Origin: Mesorhizobium comanense
Lineage (GTDB): Bacteria > Pseudomonadota > Alphaproteobacteria > Rhizobiales > Rhizobiaceae
Assembly (NCBI RefSeq): GCF_005503535.1
Contig: NZ_SCNN01000002.1
Coordinates: 124,001 to 188,000 of the forward strand
DNA length: 64,000 bases
Reading direction: 5' to 3'
In this document: one piece after another, positions 54,824 to 64,000 of the stretch
Numbering within the stretch: position 1 is the first letter of the stretch
Layout: every line of letters starts with the position of its first letter
The notes under the pieces: generated by a model
The model's input: the letters and a program-made list of their open reading frames with translations, nothing else
Database searches by the model: none
What the model was told of the DNA's origin: nothing
Made by a program: the position numbers and the translations under genes

Positions 54824-55735
54824 ATGTTTTCAATCAAGGGTCTGGCTGGCGCGGCGCTCGCGCTCGGCATCACGATTGCATCGGCCAACGCTCAGGTGGT
54901 TGTCTCCTCGAAGATCGACACCGAGGGCGGCGTGCTCGGCAACATCATTCAGCTCGTCCTCAACGCCAACAACATCAAGACGTCGGACCGCATCCAGCTC
55001 GGCGGCACGCCGGTGGTTCGCAAGGCAATTACCGCCGGCGAGATCGACATCTATCCGGAATACACAGGCAATGCCGCCTTCTTCTTCGAAAAGGCCGACG
55101 ATCCCGTCTGGAAGGATGCCGCCAAGGCTTATGAGACGGCCAAGAAGCTGGACTATGACGCAAACAAGATCGTCTGGCTGTCGCCGGCGCCGGCCAACAA
55201 CACCTGGGCGATCGCGCTGCGCAAGGAAGTGGCCGACACCAACAAGCTCGCGACGCTTTCCGACTTCGGCAAGTATGTCGCGGGCGGCGGCCAGGTGGTG
55301 CTGGCGGCCTCGGCCGAGTTCGTCAATTCTGCCGCCGCTCTTCCGGCCTTCCAGACAACCTACGGCTTCAAGCTTAAGCCGGAGCAGTTGATCACGCTTT
55401 CGGGCGGCGATACTGCCGCGACCATTGCCGCCGCCGCCAACCAGACCAGCGGCGCCAATGCCGCCATGGTCTACGGCACCGATGGCGGCATCGCGCCTTC
55501 GGGTCTTGTGGTGCTCGACGACGACAAGGGCGTCCAGCCGGTCTACCAGCCGGCGCCGATCATCCGCGAATCCGTGCTCAAGGAACATCCCGAGATCGAG
55601 ACGCTGCTGAAGCCGGTCTTCGCCAAGCTGGATCTCGTCACGTTGCAGGAGTTGAACGGCCGCGTGCAGGTCGGCGGCGAGCCGGTGAAAGCGGTTGCGG
55701 AAGATTTTCTGAAGAAGAATGGGTTCTTGAAGTAG
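54824..55735 (+). CDS. Osmoprotectant ABC transporter substrate-binding protein
   Basis: A 303-residue exported binding protein of the OpuAC/OsmX (YehZ-like) family (Pfam PF04069), for betaine or choline-type osmoprotectants. The signal peptide is MFSIKGLAGAALALGITIAS (cleaved near ANA). Family marks are VVVSSKIDTEGGVLGNIIQ, AGEIDIYPEYTGNAAFFFE and the late EAETL-like ETLLKPVFAKLDLVTLQELN. It is the first gene of an importer with the permeases and ATPase at 56053-58897, but a 183-base RIME-like repeat stands between them. Confidence 0.9.
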   Translation: MFSIKGLAGAALALGITIASANAQVVVSSKIDTEGGVLGNIIQLVLNANNIKTSDRIQLGGTPVVRKAITAGEIDIYPEYTGNAAFFFEKADDPVWKDAAKAYETAKKLDYDANKIVWLSPAPANNTWAIALRKEVADTNKLATLSDFGKYVAGGGQVVLAASAEFVNSAAALPAFQTTYGFKLKPEQLITLSGGDTAATIAAAANQTSGANAAMVYGTDGGIAPSGLVVLDDDKGVQPVYQPAPIIRESVLKEHPEIETLLKPVFAKLDLVTLQELNGRVQVGGEPVKAVAEDFLKKNGFLK

Positions 55736-55792
55736 CAGGCAGAGATCGCGGCAAAAGTGCGGGTTGGACAGGTGCGGCCGATGGACCTGCTA

Positions 55793-55975
55793 ATCTCCCC
55801 CCTTGCGGGGGAGATGTCCGGCAGGACAGAGGGGGGTGCTGTCCCGCCGCGGTCCAGGTCAATTGTAACCACGGCATTCCACCGGGTTCACCCTCGGCAA
55901 GCAGTCACTGACGAGGTTGCGATCTGTCCCACCCCCCTCTGGCCTGCCGGCCATCTCCCCCGCAAAGGGGGAGAT
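55793..55975. repeat. RIME-like mosaic palindromic repeat, copy 3
   Basis: A 183-base element with ends ATCTCCCCCCTTGCGGGGGAGAT-type (55793-55815) and its near-exact reverse complement (55953-55975, one mismatch). Inside lie GTCC-GGCA-GGAC, AGAGGGGGGTG, the matching CACCCCCCTCT and GGCCTGCCGGCC, the same module order as copy 1 at 15259-15410. It sits within the osmoprotectant transporter operon, between the binding-protein gene and the first permease gene, where it may process or stabilise the message. Confidence 0.85.
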
Positions 55976-56052
55976 CGAATCTCGTTCCGGCTTTCGCCAA
56001 TCGCCAGCGAAATCTGCACGGCGTGGCAAATCGCTCCTCAAGAGGAGCTGTC

Positions 56053-57216
56053 ATGACCCTGCGCTTCGACAAGCTCGGCGTGGTGATCGCCGTGATCACG
56101 GCCTATGCGGCGTTCCTCGCCCCCTTCGCCACGTTTCGCGCCAACCGCATTGTTCCGGGCCAGGCGCGTTCGATTATCGATGCGTTGCCGGCAACGACAG
56201 GCGCTTTGCTGCTCGCTGTCATCGTCGCTGCAGCGCTCATCGCGCTGTTCAGGACGCCGCTTCTGCTGCGCCTGGCGGCCAGCGTCGTGGCGCTCGCGGC
56301 GCTGGCGCTTCTGATAGGTGTGGCCGGCACCTTCCTCACACCCGCCGGCAACACCTTCGCGCGCGTGTCTCCAGCTTCCGGTTTCTGGATACTCATCTTC
56401 GCCTTCACGCTCTTGCTGGCCGATGTGCTGACACGGCTGAACCTGTCGCCGTGGGCCAGGGTCGGCGTGCTGGCAGCAGCCGCCGTGGCCATCGGCCTGC
56501 TTTTGATGTCGGGAAGCTGGAACGATCTTTCCATTCTCAAGGAATACGCCAACCGTGCCGATAGTTTCTGGGCCGAAGGCTCCAAACACGTGACGCTGGC
56601 GCTAGGCTCCCTGTTTGCCGCGGTGGTTGTCGGCCTGCCGCTCGGCATCCTCTGCCACCGTGTCGAAGCACTGCGGGCCGGCGTGCTCAATGTTCTCAAC
56701 ATCATCCAGACCATCCCCTCGATCGCGCTGTTCGGCCTGCTGATCGCGCCGCTCGGCTGGGTTGCCATCCACGTGCCGGGAGCCGCCGCGCTCGGCATCA
56801 GGGGCATCGGCACGGCGCCCGCCTTTGTTGCCCTGTTCCTCTATTCGCTGCTGCCGGTCGTCGCCAATACGGTGGTTGGCCTTGCCGGCGTGCCGCGTGC
56901 CGCCAACGATGCGGCGCGTGGCATGGGCATGACCGACCGCCAACGCCTGTTCGGCGTCGAGTTTCCGTTGGCCTTCCCGGTGATCCTGACCGGCATCCGC
57001 ATCGTTCTCGTGCAGAACATCGGCCTGGCGACGATTGCGGCGCTCATCGGCGGCGGCGGTTTCGGCGTGTTCGTGTTCCAGGGTGTCGGCCAGACGGCGA
57101 TGGACCTTGTGCTGCTGGGCGCGCTGCCGACCGTCGCACTGGCTTTCGCCGCGGCCATCATCCTCGATGCGGTGATCGAATTGACTGCCACCAGGCGCAG
57201 GGTTGAAACGTCATGA
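56053..57216 (+). CDS. Osmoprotectant ABC transporter permease with N-terminal membrane extension
   Basis: A 387-residue permease. The C-terminal half (about 175-387) is a BPD transmembrane domain of the OpuB/YehY type: HVTLALGSLFAAVVVGLPLG, NIIQTIPSIALFGLLIAP, then AARGMGMTDRQRLFGVEFPLAFPV (EAA loop). The N-terminal half adds about five further helices (VVIAVITAYAAFLAPFATFR and following), as in YehY/YehW-type long permeases. Starts 77 bases after a RIME-like repeat; overlaps the ATPase gene by 4 bases. Confidence 0.9.
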   Translation: MTLRFDKLGVVIAVITAYAAFLAPFATFRANRIVPGQARSIIDALPATTGALLLAVIVAAALIALFRTPLLLRLAASVVALAALALLIGVAGTFLTPAGNTFARVSPASGFWILIFAFTLLLADVLTRLNLSPWARVGVLAAAAVAIGLLLMSGSWNDLSILKEYANRADSFWAEGSKHVTLALGSLFAAVVVGLPLGILCHRVEALRAGVLNVLNIIQTIPSIALFGLLIAPLGWVAIHVPGAAALGIRGIGTAPAFVALFLYSLLPVVANTVVGLAGVPRAANDAARGMGMTDRQRLFGVEFPLAFPVILTGIRIVLVQNIGLATIAALIGGGGFGVFVFQGVGQTAMDLVLLGALPTVALAFAAAIILDAVIELTATRRRVETS

Positions 57217-58151
57217 TCGAGATCGAAGGCATCACCAAGCGCTACGATGCGACCACGGTGGTCGACAATGTGTCGATGGTCATCGAGCCACGCACCATCG
57301 CCGTCATCGTCGGCACATCGGGATCCGGCAAGACGACGCTGCTGCGCATGATCAACCGGCTGGTCGAGCCGACATCGGGCATCATCAAGCTCGACGGCGC
57401 CGACAACCGCTCCGTGCCGGGCTACGAACTGCGCCGCAGCATCGGCTACGCCATCCAGGGTCACGGCCTGTTTCCGCACCGCACGGTGGCGCAGAACATC
57501 GCCACCGTGCCGGTGCTGCTCGGCTGGGACAAGGCCCGCATCGAGGCGCGCGTCGACGAATTGATGACGCTCTATCAGCTCGATCCCCAGGAATTCGGGC
57601 CGCGCTATCCCCATGAGCTTTCCGGTGGCCAGCAGCAGCGTGTCGGTGTCGCGCGCGCGCTCGCCGCCGAGCCCAATGTGCTGTTGATGGACGAGCCGTT
57701 TGGCGCGCTCGACCCGATCATCCGCGCCAAGGCGCAAGAGGACCTGCTGGCGATCCAGAAGCGCTTCGGCACCACCATCATCCTTGTCACCCATGACATG
57801 GAGGAGGCCGTGCATATGGGCGACAAGATCGCGGTCATGGATGGCGGCAAGCTGGTGCAATACGCCCGACCGGCGGAAATCCTCGCAAATCCGGCCAGCG
57901 GCTTCGTCGAGACGCTGGTTGGCGCCAGCGAGAGGCCGTTCCGGCTGTTGTCGCTCGGGCGGGTGCGTGACGCCGTCGAGCAGGGTTCCGCCGAGGGCGA
58001 GGCGATACCGGGCGATGCCAGCCAGCGCGACGCCCTGGCTGAATTGTTGTGGTCGGGCAAGCCGGCGCTGCCGGTCAAGGGCGCCGACGGCAAACCGCTC
58101 GGCCGCGTCACGGTGGACGGGTTGGTCAAGCGCGCGGCGAGGCCGAGATGA
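57213..58151 (+). CDS. Osmoprotectant ABC transporter ATP-binding protein
   Basis: A 312-residue ABC ATPase. Walker A is VGTSGSGKTTLLRMINRL, the signature is LSGGQQQRVGVARALAA, Walker B VLLMDEPFGALDP, and the H-loop follows in VTHDMEEAVHMGDKIAVMDGG. The C-terminal tail (LPVKGADGKPLGRVTVDGLV) resembles one CBS unit, as in OpuCA/YehX where CBS domains sense ionic strength, but it is shortened. It overlaps the genes on both sides by 4 bases (ATGA). Confidence 0.93.
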   Translation: MIEIEGITKRYDATTVVDNVSMVIEPRTIAVIVGTSGSGKTTLLRMINRLVEPTSGIIKLDGADNRSVPGYELRRSIGYAIQGHGLFPHRTVAQNIATVPVLLGWDKARIEARVDELMTLYQLDPQEFGPRYPHELSGGQQQRVGVARALAAEPNVLLMDEPFGALDPIIRAKAQEDLLAIQKRFGTTIILVTHDMEEAVHMGDKIAVMDGGKLVQYARPAEILANPASGFVETLVGASERPFRLLSLGRVRDAVEQGSAEGEAIPGDASQRDALAELLWSGKPALPVKGADGKPLGRVTVDGLVKRAARPR

Positions 58152-58897
58152 AAGCCTGGCTGCCCTTGCTGCTCAGGCTCGCGCTGGTCGTGCTGCTTTT
58201 GGCCTTCATCACCAGTCCTGGCTGGTTCGAGCCGCTGCTCAAGCCACTGACCGAAAACAATGCGCCGGCGATCTACAATCAGGGCAGCCTGCTGACGCTG
58301 ACGCTGCTGCATCTGCGCACCGTGCTGATCGCTACGGTCGCAGCCACGATCGTGGCGGTGGCTCTGGCCATCCTTGTCACTCGCCCGGCGGGTGCGGAGT
58401 TCCTGCCGCTGTCGCGCAGCCTGGTCAACATCGGCCAGACCTTTCCGCCGGTGGCTGTGCTGGCGCTGGCGGTGCCGGCGGTCGGCTTCGGCGAAAAGCC
58501 GACGCTGATCGCGCTGTTTCTCTATGGGCTGCTGCCGATCTTCGAGAACGCACTGACCGGGTTGACGACGCTTCCGGCCAATGTCGTCGAGGCAGCCCGC
58601 GGCGCCGGCATGACCGGTTGGCAACGGCTCACCAAGGTGGAGTTGCCGCTCAGCGCTCCGATCATCCTCGGCGGCATCAGGCTGTCGGTGGTGATCAGCC
58701 TGGCGACGGCCACCATCGGCTCGACCGTGGCCGCAAGGACGTTGGGCGAGGTGATCATAGCGGGCCTCTTGTCCAACAACCTTGCCTTCATCCTGCAGGG
58801 CGGCCTGATCGTGGCCGCGCTCGCGGTGCTGATCTATGACGGGCTTTCGGCGGTCGAGCGCTATGCCGCGCGCAGGATGGGGCGTGAAGCGGAGTAG
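58148..58897 (+). CDS. Osmoprotectant ABC transporter permease
   Basis: A 249-residue permease of the OpuB/YehW type. Conserved parts are HLRTVLIATVAATIVAVALA, NIGQTFPPVAVLALAVPAVG and the EAA loop NVVEAARGAGMTGWQRLTKVELPLSAPI. It is the second membrane subunit of the importer and overlaps the ATPase gene by 4 bases (ATGA). No terminator is clear before hppA. Confidence 0.92.
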   Translation: MKAWLPLLLRLALVVLLLAFITSPGWFEPLLKPLTENNAPAIYNQGSLLTLTLLHLRTVLIATVAATIVAVALAILVTRPAGAEFLPLSRSLVNIGQTFPPVAVLALAVPAVGFGEKPTLIALFLYGLLPIFENALTGLTTLPANVVEAARGAGMTGWQRLTKVELPLSAPIILGGIRLSVVISLATATIGSTVAARTLGEVIIAGLLSNNLAFILQGGLIVAALAVLIYDGLSAVERYAARRMGREAE

Positions 58898-59157
58898 ATT
58901 TCGGGCGCGCCGGGGATGCCCGGACAATTCCCCCGCGTTATTTCAATCGATCTAAATCAGGGGCTTCGCCGGCACTCTCATCGGGTCCGCCGTCTTTTGG
59001 GCGAAAGCCGGGCAAAAACCGAACAATATCTTGACGTTCGCGGCCCTGTTTCGCATACACCGATGCGAAGAGGTGGATTCCGCGCGCGGAATCCGGTCTT
59101 TGTCTCATCGGCCCAGGGAGGGGTTCATTTGGGCCAACAATCGAGGAAAATTCGGCA

Positions 59158-61299
59158 ATGACCATACTTTCCGCCGTCATCGCCTGCGGCCTGCTTTCTG
59201 TCCTTTACGCCATCTGGGCGACACGTTCGGTCCTCGCGTCCGATCAGGGCAATGCACGCATGCAGGAAATCTCCGCCGCCATCCGCGAAGGCGCGCAGGC
59301 CTATCTGGCGCGCCAGTACACCACCATCGCCATCGTCGGCGTGGTCGTGCTGCTTCTCGCCTGGTGGCTGCTGTCCGTCACCGCGGCAATCGGCTTCCTG
59401 ATCGGTGCCGTGCTCTCGGGCGCGGCCGGCTTCATAGGCATGCATGTCTCGGTCCGCGCCAACGTGCGTACCGCGCAGGCGGCTTCCAACAGCCTTGCGG
59501 CTGGTCTCGACATCGCCTTCAAGTCGGGCGCCATCACCGGCATGCTGGTGGCCGGCCTCGCGCTGCTCGGCGTGTCGATCTACTATCTCATCCTGACCCA
59601 CTTCATGGGTCTTCAGCCAAATGACCGTGTCGTCATCGACTCGCTGGTCTCGCTCGGCTTCGGCGCCTCGCTGATCTCGATCTTCGCTCGTCTTGGCGGC
59701 GGCATCTTCACCAAGGGTGCCGATGTCGGCGGTGACCTGGTCGGCAAGGTCGAGGCCGGTATTCCCGAGGATGATCCGCGCAACCCGGCCACCATCGCCG
59801 ACAACGTCGGCGACAATGTCGGCGACTGCGCCGGCATGGCCGCCGACCTGTTCGAAACCTATGCGGTGACCGTGGTCGCCACCATGGTCCTGGCCGCCAT
59901 CTTCTTCGGCGGCACCGCCGCTCTGGGGGCGGCGATGCTTTATCCGCTCGCCATTTGCGGCGCCTGCATCCTGACCTCGATCGTCGGCACCTTCTTCGTC
60001 AAGCTCGGCTCCAACGGTTCGATCATGGGTGCGCTCTACAAGGGCCTGATCGTGACCGGCCTGCTCTCGATCGTCGGCCTGGGCGTCGCCACTTCGGCAA
60101 CCGTGGGCTGGGGTGAAATCGGCACCGTCGCCGGCATCGTCATCACCGGCAAGAACCTGTTCATCTGCGGCCTCATCGGCCTCGTGGTGACCGGTCTTAT
60201 CGTGGTGATCACCGAATACTACACCGGCACCAACAAGCGCCCGGTCAACTCCATCGCCCAGGCGTCGGTGACCGGTCACGGCACCAACGTCATCCAGGGC
60301 CTCGCGGTCTCGCTGGAATCGACGGCGTTGCCGGCAATCGTCATCGTCGGCGGCATCATCTCGACCTACCAGCTCGGCGGCCTCTTCGGCACGGCCATCG
60401 CCGTCACAACCATGCTCGGCCTTGCCGGCATGATCGTGGCGCTCGACGCCTTCGGCCCGGTCACCGACAATGCCGGCGGCATCGCCGAAATGGCCGGCCT
60501 GCCCAAGGAAGTGCGCCATTCGACCGACGCGCTCGACGCGGTCGGCAACACCACCAAGGCGGTGACCAAGGGCTATGCCATCGGTTCAGCCGGTCTGGGT
60601 GCGCTGGTGCTGTTCGCAGCCTATTCGAACGACCTGAGGTTCTTTGCCGCCAATGGCGACAAATATCCCTACTTCCAGGGCATGGGCGAGATCTCCTTCG
60701 ACCTCTCCAATCCCTATGTCGTCGCCGGCCTGATCTTCGGCGGCCTCATACCGTATCTGTTTGGCGGTATTGCCATGACGGCCGTCGGCCGTGCCGCGGG
60801 CTCGATCGTCGAGGAAGTGCGCAAGCAGTTCCGCGAGGACAAGGGCATCATGGCCGGCACGTCCAAGCCGAACTATGCGCGTGCGGTCGACATCCTGACC
60901 AGGGCGGCGATCCGGGAAATGATCGTGCCGTCGCTGCTGCCGGTGCTGGCGCCGCTCGTCGTCTATTTCGGCGTGCTGCTGATCTCGGGCTCTAAGGCTT
61001 CGGCCTTCGCGGCTCTCGGCGCATCGCTCCTCGGCGTCATCGTCAATGGCCTGTTCGTTGCCATCTCGATGACCTCGGGCGGCGGCGCCTGGGACAACGC
61101 CAAGAAGTCGTTCGAGGACGGTTTCACCGACAAGGACGGCGTCAAGCACCTCAAGGGCTCGGAGGCTCACAAGGCCTCGGTGACCGGTGACACGGTCGGC
61201 GACCCCTACAAGGACACTGCCGGCCCGGCCGTCAATCCGGCGATCAAGATCACCAACATCGTGGCCTTGCTGCTGCTCGCCGTGCTCGCGCACGGCTGA
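59158..61299 (+). CDS. hppA: Membrane-bound proton-translocating pyrophosphatase, K+-independent
   Basis: A 713-residue, 16-helix enzyme that pumps H+ with energy from pyrophosphate hydrolysis. The substrate site is [20 protein letters not shown] and [18 protein letters not shown]; the late [20 protein letters not shown] carries the second conserved site. At the K+ determinant it has [10 protein letters not shown], with Lys where K+-dependent enzymes have Ala, so this is the K+-independent class. A 260-base leader separates it from the ABC operon. A strong terminator follows. Confidence 0.96.
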   Translation: MTILSAVIACGLLSVLYAIWATRSVLASDQGNARMQEISAAIREGAQAYLARQYTTIAIVGVVVLLLAWWLLSVTAAIGFLIGAVLSGAAGFIGMHVSVRANVRTAQAASNSLAAGLDIAFKSGAITGMLVAGLALLGVSIYYLILTHFMGLQPNDRVVIDSLVSLGFGASLISIFARLGGGIFTKGADVGGDLVGKVEAGIPEDDPRNPATIADNVGDNVGDCAGMAADLFETYAVTVVATMVLAAIFFGGTAALGAAMLYPLAICGACILTSIVGTFFVKLGSNGSIMGALYKGLIVTGLLSIVGLGVATSATVGWGEIGTVAGIVITGKNLFICGLIGLVVTGLIVVITEYYTGTNKRPVNSIAQASVTGHGTNVIQGLAVSLESTALPAIVIVGGIISTYQLGGLFGTAIAVTTMLGLAGMIVALDAFGPVTDNAGGIAEMAGLPKEVRHSTDALDAVGNTTKAVTKGYAIGSAGLGALVLFAAYSNDLRFFAANGDKYPYFQGMGEISFDLSNPYVVAGLIFGGLIPYLFGGIAMTAVGRAAGSIVEEVRKQFREDKGIMAGTSKPNYARAVDILTRAAIREMIVPSLLPVLAPLVVYFGVLLISGSKASAFAALGASLLGVIVNGLFVAISMTSGGGAWDNAKKSFEDGFTDKDGVKHLKGSEAHKASVTGDTVGDPYKDTAGPAVNPAIKITNIVALLLLAVLAHG

Positions 61300-61320
61300 G
61301 CCCGGCTTATTCTCAAAAAC

Positions 61321-61351
61321 AAAACCCGCGGGAGCGATCCCGCGGGTTTTT
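61321..61351. terminator. Terminator between hppA and livF
   Basis: AAAACCCGCGGGA and TCCCGCGGGTTTT pair perfectly around a GCGA loop, with T following. It serves hppA and, read backwards, the converging livF gene. Confidence 0.93.
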
Positions 61352-61429
61352 CATTGGAGTTCAGTTTTCACAGGGTGGGCCCGGAGCCTCATGGGATCGC
61401 CGGGCGGCCCTATTCTCTCTGGAATTGCT

Positions 61430-62206
61430 CTAGGCCCTGTATCCCAGATAAATCCGGTGAAGATCGTCGCGGGCCGCAAGATCGGATGCACTGCCTTCAA
61501 GCGCCACGCGCCCGCTTTCCAGCACATAGGCCCGCTCGGCATGGGCAAGCGACAGGGCCGCGTTCTGCTCGGCGAGCAGGAATGCCGTTCCCTTTTCGCG
61601 GTTGAGCCGCACGATGATCTCGAAGATTTCCTGCACGATGCGCGGCGCCAGCCCCATCGAAGGCTCGTCGAGCAAGACCAGGCGCGGCCGGGTAAGCAGC
61701 GCCCTGCCGATGGCGAGCATCTGCTGCTCGCCCCCCGAGGTCAGGCCGGCCTGAGTGCGCCGTTTGTCCCTGAGCCGTGGAAACCAGGCATAGATATCGT
61801 CGATCTGGCGTTTGAGTTCGCTGCGGGCCGGCCGGCGCAGGAAGGCGGCAGCGAGAAGGTTCTCCTCGACAGTCAGGTGCGCGAAGACATGGCGCCCCTC
61901 GAGCACATGGACGATGCCGCGCCCCGCCAACCGGTTGGCGGGGCTGCCCAGAATGGTCTCTCCGTCGAAATGGATATGGCCACGGCGCACCGTGGCCCGA
62001 TCGGCGGCGGCGAGGCCGGAAATCGCTTTCAGGACCGTGCTTTTCCCGGCGCCGTTGGCGCCGAGCAAAGCGACGATTTCACCTTCTTTGATCGTCAGCG
62101 AAACGTCGGCAACCGCCAGGATCGCTCCGCCGTAGACAACCTCGATGCCGGAAACATCGAGAAGCTTGCGCGCAGTGGCATCGGTGATGGGAAGTGTGGC
62201 GGTCAT
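61430..62206 (-). CDS. livF: Branched-chain amino acid-type ABC transporter ATP-binding protein LivF
   Basis: An ABC ATPase of about 258 residues of the LivF group. Walker A is LLGANGAGKSTVLKAISGL; signature region SGGEQQMLAIGRALLTRPRL; Walker B LVLLDEPSMGLAPRIVQEIF. The C terminus ASDLAARDDLHRIYLGY is typical of LivF. The start ATG at 62206 is set by GAGG six bases before it; a second ATG three bases earlier is possible. Its partners lie upstream: the binding protein at 62261 and livM. A livH and livG gene must lie outside the window. Confidence 0.93.
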   Translation of the reverse strand: MTATLPITDATARKLLDVSGIEVVYGGAILAVADVSLTIKEGEIVALLGANGAGKSTVLKAISGLAAADRATVRRGHIHFDGETILGSPANRLAGRGIVHVLEGRHVFAHLTVEENLLAAAFLRRPARSELKRQIDDIYAWFPRLRDKRRTQAGLTSGGEQQMLAIGRALLTRPRLVLLDEPSMGLAPRIVQEIFEIIVRLNREKGTAFLLAEQNAALSLAHAERAYVLESGRVALEGSASDLAARDDLHRIYLGYRA

Positions 62207-62260
62207 CATTGGCCTCATTTCATCGGGGCGCGGCATCCGCCACGCCCCGATGCCCGACAA

Positions 62261-63589
62261 TCAATTGGTCTCGGTGTCCGGCGTGCGCGGTGTGATGCCG
62301 TGCTCCTTGGCATAGGCGGCCGCGCCTTCCTTGATCAGCGGATTGAGAAGGTCGTGGTCGGCCTTGATCCAGTCGGTCTGAAGCACCCATTTCTCCCCGT
62401 CCCAACTCTGGATGCGGGCAGCGCCGCCGCCTTCATGGTCGGTGGGCGTGATCTTGATCGGCTGCAGCAGCCCTTCGAAGCCGATCTGCTTCAGCCTGGC
62501 ATCGTCGATCGTCAGGTGCTCGAAGGCCCAGCGCCCTTCTTCGCCGTTCAGCGGCCTGGCGCCGAAATGCTTGTAGCCGGTGCGCAGCGCTTCCACCGCC
62601 AGCGCGGCGTTGACGAGGCCGACATTGTAGTTGACCGCGCCGAAAAGCTTCTGGTCCCTCAGATCCGACTTGCCCTTGTCGAGGATCTCCGCCTTCAGGC
62701 GCTTGTGGATGTCGAAATCGGTGCCGCCCGGATAGGGCGCCAGCGCCGAATAGCCGATGGCCGCCTTGCCGGCCGGGATCACGTCGGATTCGGAGCCCGC
62801 CCAGACGTCGCCGATGATGTGGTCCGCCGGGAAACCGAAACGCTGCGCCGTCTTGATCGCCACGACTGTCGAAACGCCCCAGGTGCGCAGGAAGACCCAG
62901 TCGGGCTTCGTCTCGCGGATCTGGCGCCATTGCGGCGATTGCTCGTTGCCCGGGTCGGCGACCGGAATCTGGATGTTTTCGAAACCGTATTTCTTGGCGA
63001 GCACATCGATCGCCGGCTGGCTGGCGCGGCCATAGGCGCTGTCGTGATAGACGGTCGCGATCTTGAGGCCCTTGAGCTTGTCGAAGCCGCCGACCTTGGA
63101 AGCGATATAGTTGATGCCGGTCGAGGCCTGGCTGTAGTAGCTGAACAGCAGCGGGAAGGCATAGGGGAACACCGTGCCGTCGACCGTTTCCGTCTTGCCG
63201 CCGGCCGGATCGATGAGCGGAATCTTGTCGGCCGCCGCTTTCTCGAGAAGGGCATAGGTCGCCGGCGTGCCGTGGGTGAAGAAGAAGGCGAGCGGCGAGC
63301 CGTCCTTGCCCGCCTTGACGCGCTCGTAGACTTCCACCGTGCGGTCAGGGCTCCATTCGGTCTCGAACTCCTCATAGTTGAGCTTCACGCCCTCGACGCC
63401 GCCCTCGACCTCGTTGATGTAGCGGAAATAGTCGCGTTCGCCGGCCCACCAGAGCTCTCCCGACGAGGCGTAGGCGCCGACCCGGTAGGTCGGCAGCGGA
63501 ATGTACTGGCTGACATCCGCGGCCCGGGTCACGGTCGCGCCTGAGAAGACGGTGCCGGCAAGAAGCGCGGCTAAAAGCAGTCGTTTCAT
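62261..63589 (-). CDS. ABC transporter substrate-binding protein, Liv/urea type
   Basis: A 442-residue exported binding protein of the type I periplasmic-binding fold (Pfam PF13458). The signal peptide is MKRLLLAALLAGTVFSGATV, cleaved near TRA-AD. Family marks are YRVGAYASSGELWWAGERDY and FPYAFPLLFSYYSQASTGIN, and IATVYHDSAYGRASQPAIDV. Such proteins serve branched-chain amino acids, amides or aromatic compounds; the ligand is not predictable. Part of an operon with livM upstream and livF 54 bases downstream. Confidence 0.9.
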   Translation of the reverse strand: MKRLLLAALLAGTVFSGATVTRAADVSQYIPLPTYRVGAYASSGELWWAGERDYFRYINEVEGGVEGVKLNYEEFETEWSPDRTVEVYERVKAGKDGSPLAFFFTHGTPATYALLEKAAADKIPLIDPAGGKTETVDGTVFPYAFPLLFSYYSQASTGINYIASKVGGFDKLKGLKIATVYHDSAYGRASQPAIDVLAKKYGFENIQIPVADPGNEQSPQWRQIRETKPDWVFLRTWGVSTVVAIKTAQRFGFPADHIIGDVWAGSESDVIPAGKAAIGYSALAPYPGGTDFDIHKRLKAEILDKGKSDLRDQKLFGAVNYNVGLVNAALAVEALRTGYKHFGARPLNGEEGRWAFEHLTIDDARLKQIGFEGLLQPIKITPTDHEGGGAARIQSWDGEKWVLQTDWIKADHDLLNPLIKEGAAAYAKEHGITPRTPDTETN

Positions 63590-63600
63590 GGATTTAGCTC

Positions 63601-64000
63601 CTAGTTTTGAGAGGATGGAAACAGTCGCCGGCGCGCTGCCAGCCTGATGCCGAGCAGGCGCGCAAGACCTTCGGGTTCCTTGACCAGGAACCACATGATG
63701 AGCAGTCCGAAGATGCCTTTCTGGATGTTCTGCAGCAGGCCGGCATCGACGTGACCGCTGAAGAGGTGTTGGAACAGCCAGTCCAGCGCGAGGGGCAGCA
63801 GGCTGACGAAGGCGGCGCCGAGATAGGCGCCGCGAATGGTGCCGAGACCGCCGATGATGATGATGAACAGGATCTGGTAGGATCGCGACAGGCCGAAGCT
63901 CTGGACGCTGGCCGAGCCGAGATAGGCGAACGCCCAGAGCGCGCCGGAAACGCCGAGAATGAAGCTCGAGATGGCGAACGCCTGCAGCTTCGCCCGCGTC
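63601..64000 (-). CDS. livM: Branched-chain amino acid-type ABC permease LivM, 5' end cut by the window
   Basis: The last 132 residues of a LivM permease, read on the minus strand from the window's edge. They contain the membrane segments AFAISSFILGVSGALWAFAY and ILFIIIIGGLGTIRGAYLGA; the G-G-x-G-x-x-x-G motif is the LivM/LivH signature. The C terminus ends LARLLGIRLAARRRLFPSSQ just before the stop at 63601, 12 bases before the binding-protein gene's start. Confidence 0.9.
   Translation of the reverse strand, partial: TRAKLQAFAISSFILGVSGALWAFAYLGSASVQSFGLSRSYQILFIIIIGGLGTIRGAYLGAAFVSLLPLALDWLFQHLFSGHVDAGLLQNIQKGIFGLLIMWFLVKEPEGLARLLGIRLAARRRLFPSSQN

Noticed and set aside
61187..63544. A 785-codon plus-strand open frame
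   Set aside because: It lies antisense to livF and the binding-protein gene and overlaps the end of hppA; those genes have firm motifs and signal peptides.

Overview
The window is a gene-dense, GC-rich chromosomal segment that reads as an alphaproteobacterium of the order Hyphomicrobiales (Rhizobiales), most likely Mesorhizobium or a close relative. The reasons are the block hemB / small membrane protein / ldtR-ldtP / glyA / nrdR-ribD-ribE-ribH-nusB, an aspartate-type HemB, a K+-independent H+-pyrophosphatase, the number of ABC and MFS transporters, and three mosaic palindromic repeats resembling rhizobial RIME elements. This assignment is inference from gene content. I saw no rRNA, tRNA, IS element, prophage or CRISPR array.

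Layout. 1-6.1 kb: end of rlmE, an MFS exporter, guaB, two small membrane proteins and rnd. 6.1-9.4 kb: two transporters and a LysR regulator, lying between rnd and aspS. 9.5-20.7 kb: aspS, a secreted protein, parC, a RIME-like repeat, an AI-2E family permease, a DMT permease, bpt, an RDD protein and sthA. 20.7-25.1 kb: a four-gene minus-strand operon (TelA, a VWA/binding-protein lipoprotein, an XpaC-like protein and a second binding protein) with no transporter core. 25.2-27.9 kb: a tetA/tetR pair with two tet-type operators, and an esterase. 28-33.3 kb: an OpgC-like acyltransferase; a LacI regulator divergent from two tandem, paralogous 46- and 48-codon genes, with near-identical palindromic operators; DUF423; an MFS/GntR pair. 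33.4-41.3 kb: GT90 glycosyltransferase, aldo/keto reductase, ppk2, repeat, DHFR-like protein, hemB, DUF2066, a 3-hydroxyisobutyryl-CoA hydrolase and a membrane protein. 41.5-54.6 kb: ldtR-ldtP, a LuxR solo, a CPA1 antiporter, glyA, then nrdR-ribDEH-nusB-MFS, with a DUF1778/GNAT toxin-antitoxin module plus a small third gene lodged between ribE and ribH. 54.8-61.3 kb: an osmoprotectant ABC importer split by a repeat, and hppA. 61.4-64 kb: livF, a Liv-type binding protein and the end of livM.

How the genes work together: most form ordinary housekeeping units for nucleotide, haem, one-carbon and riboflavin metabolism, translation and the cell envelope. Several cassettes stand apart. The least explained is the LacI / twin micro-gene locus at 30.3-30.8 kb. 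Its two short proteins share an N-terminal MHPVN-x-LFEDIYR motif whose codons differ almost only at silent positions, and both lie under copies of the palindrome TTGGATCGATTCAA. The TelA/VWA/XpaC/binding-protein operon and the toxin-antitoxin insertion in the riboflavin operon are the next best leads.
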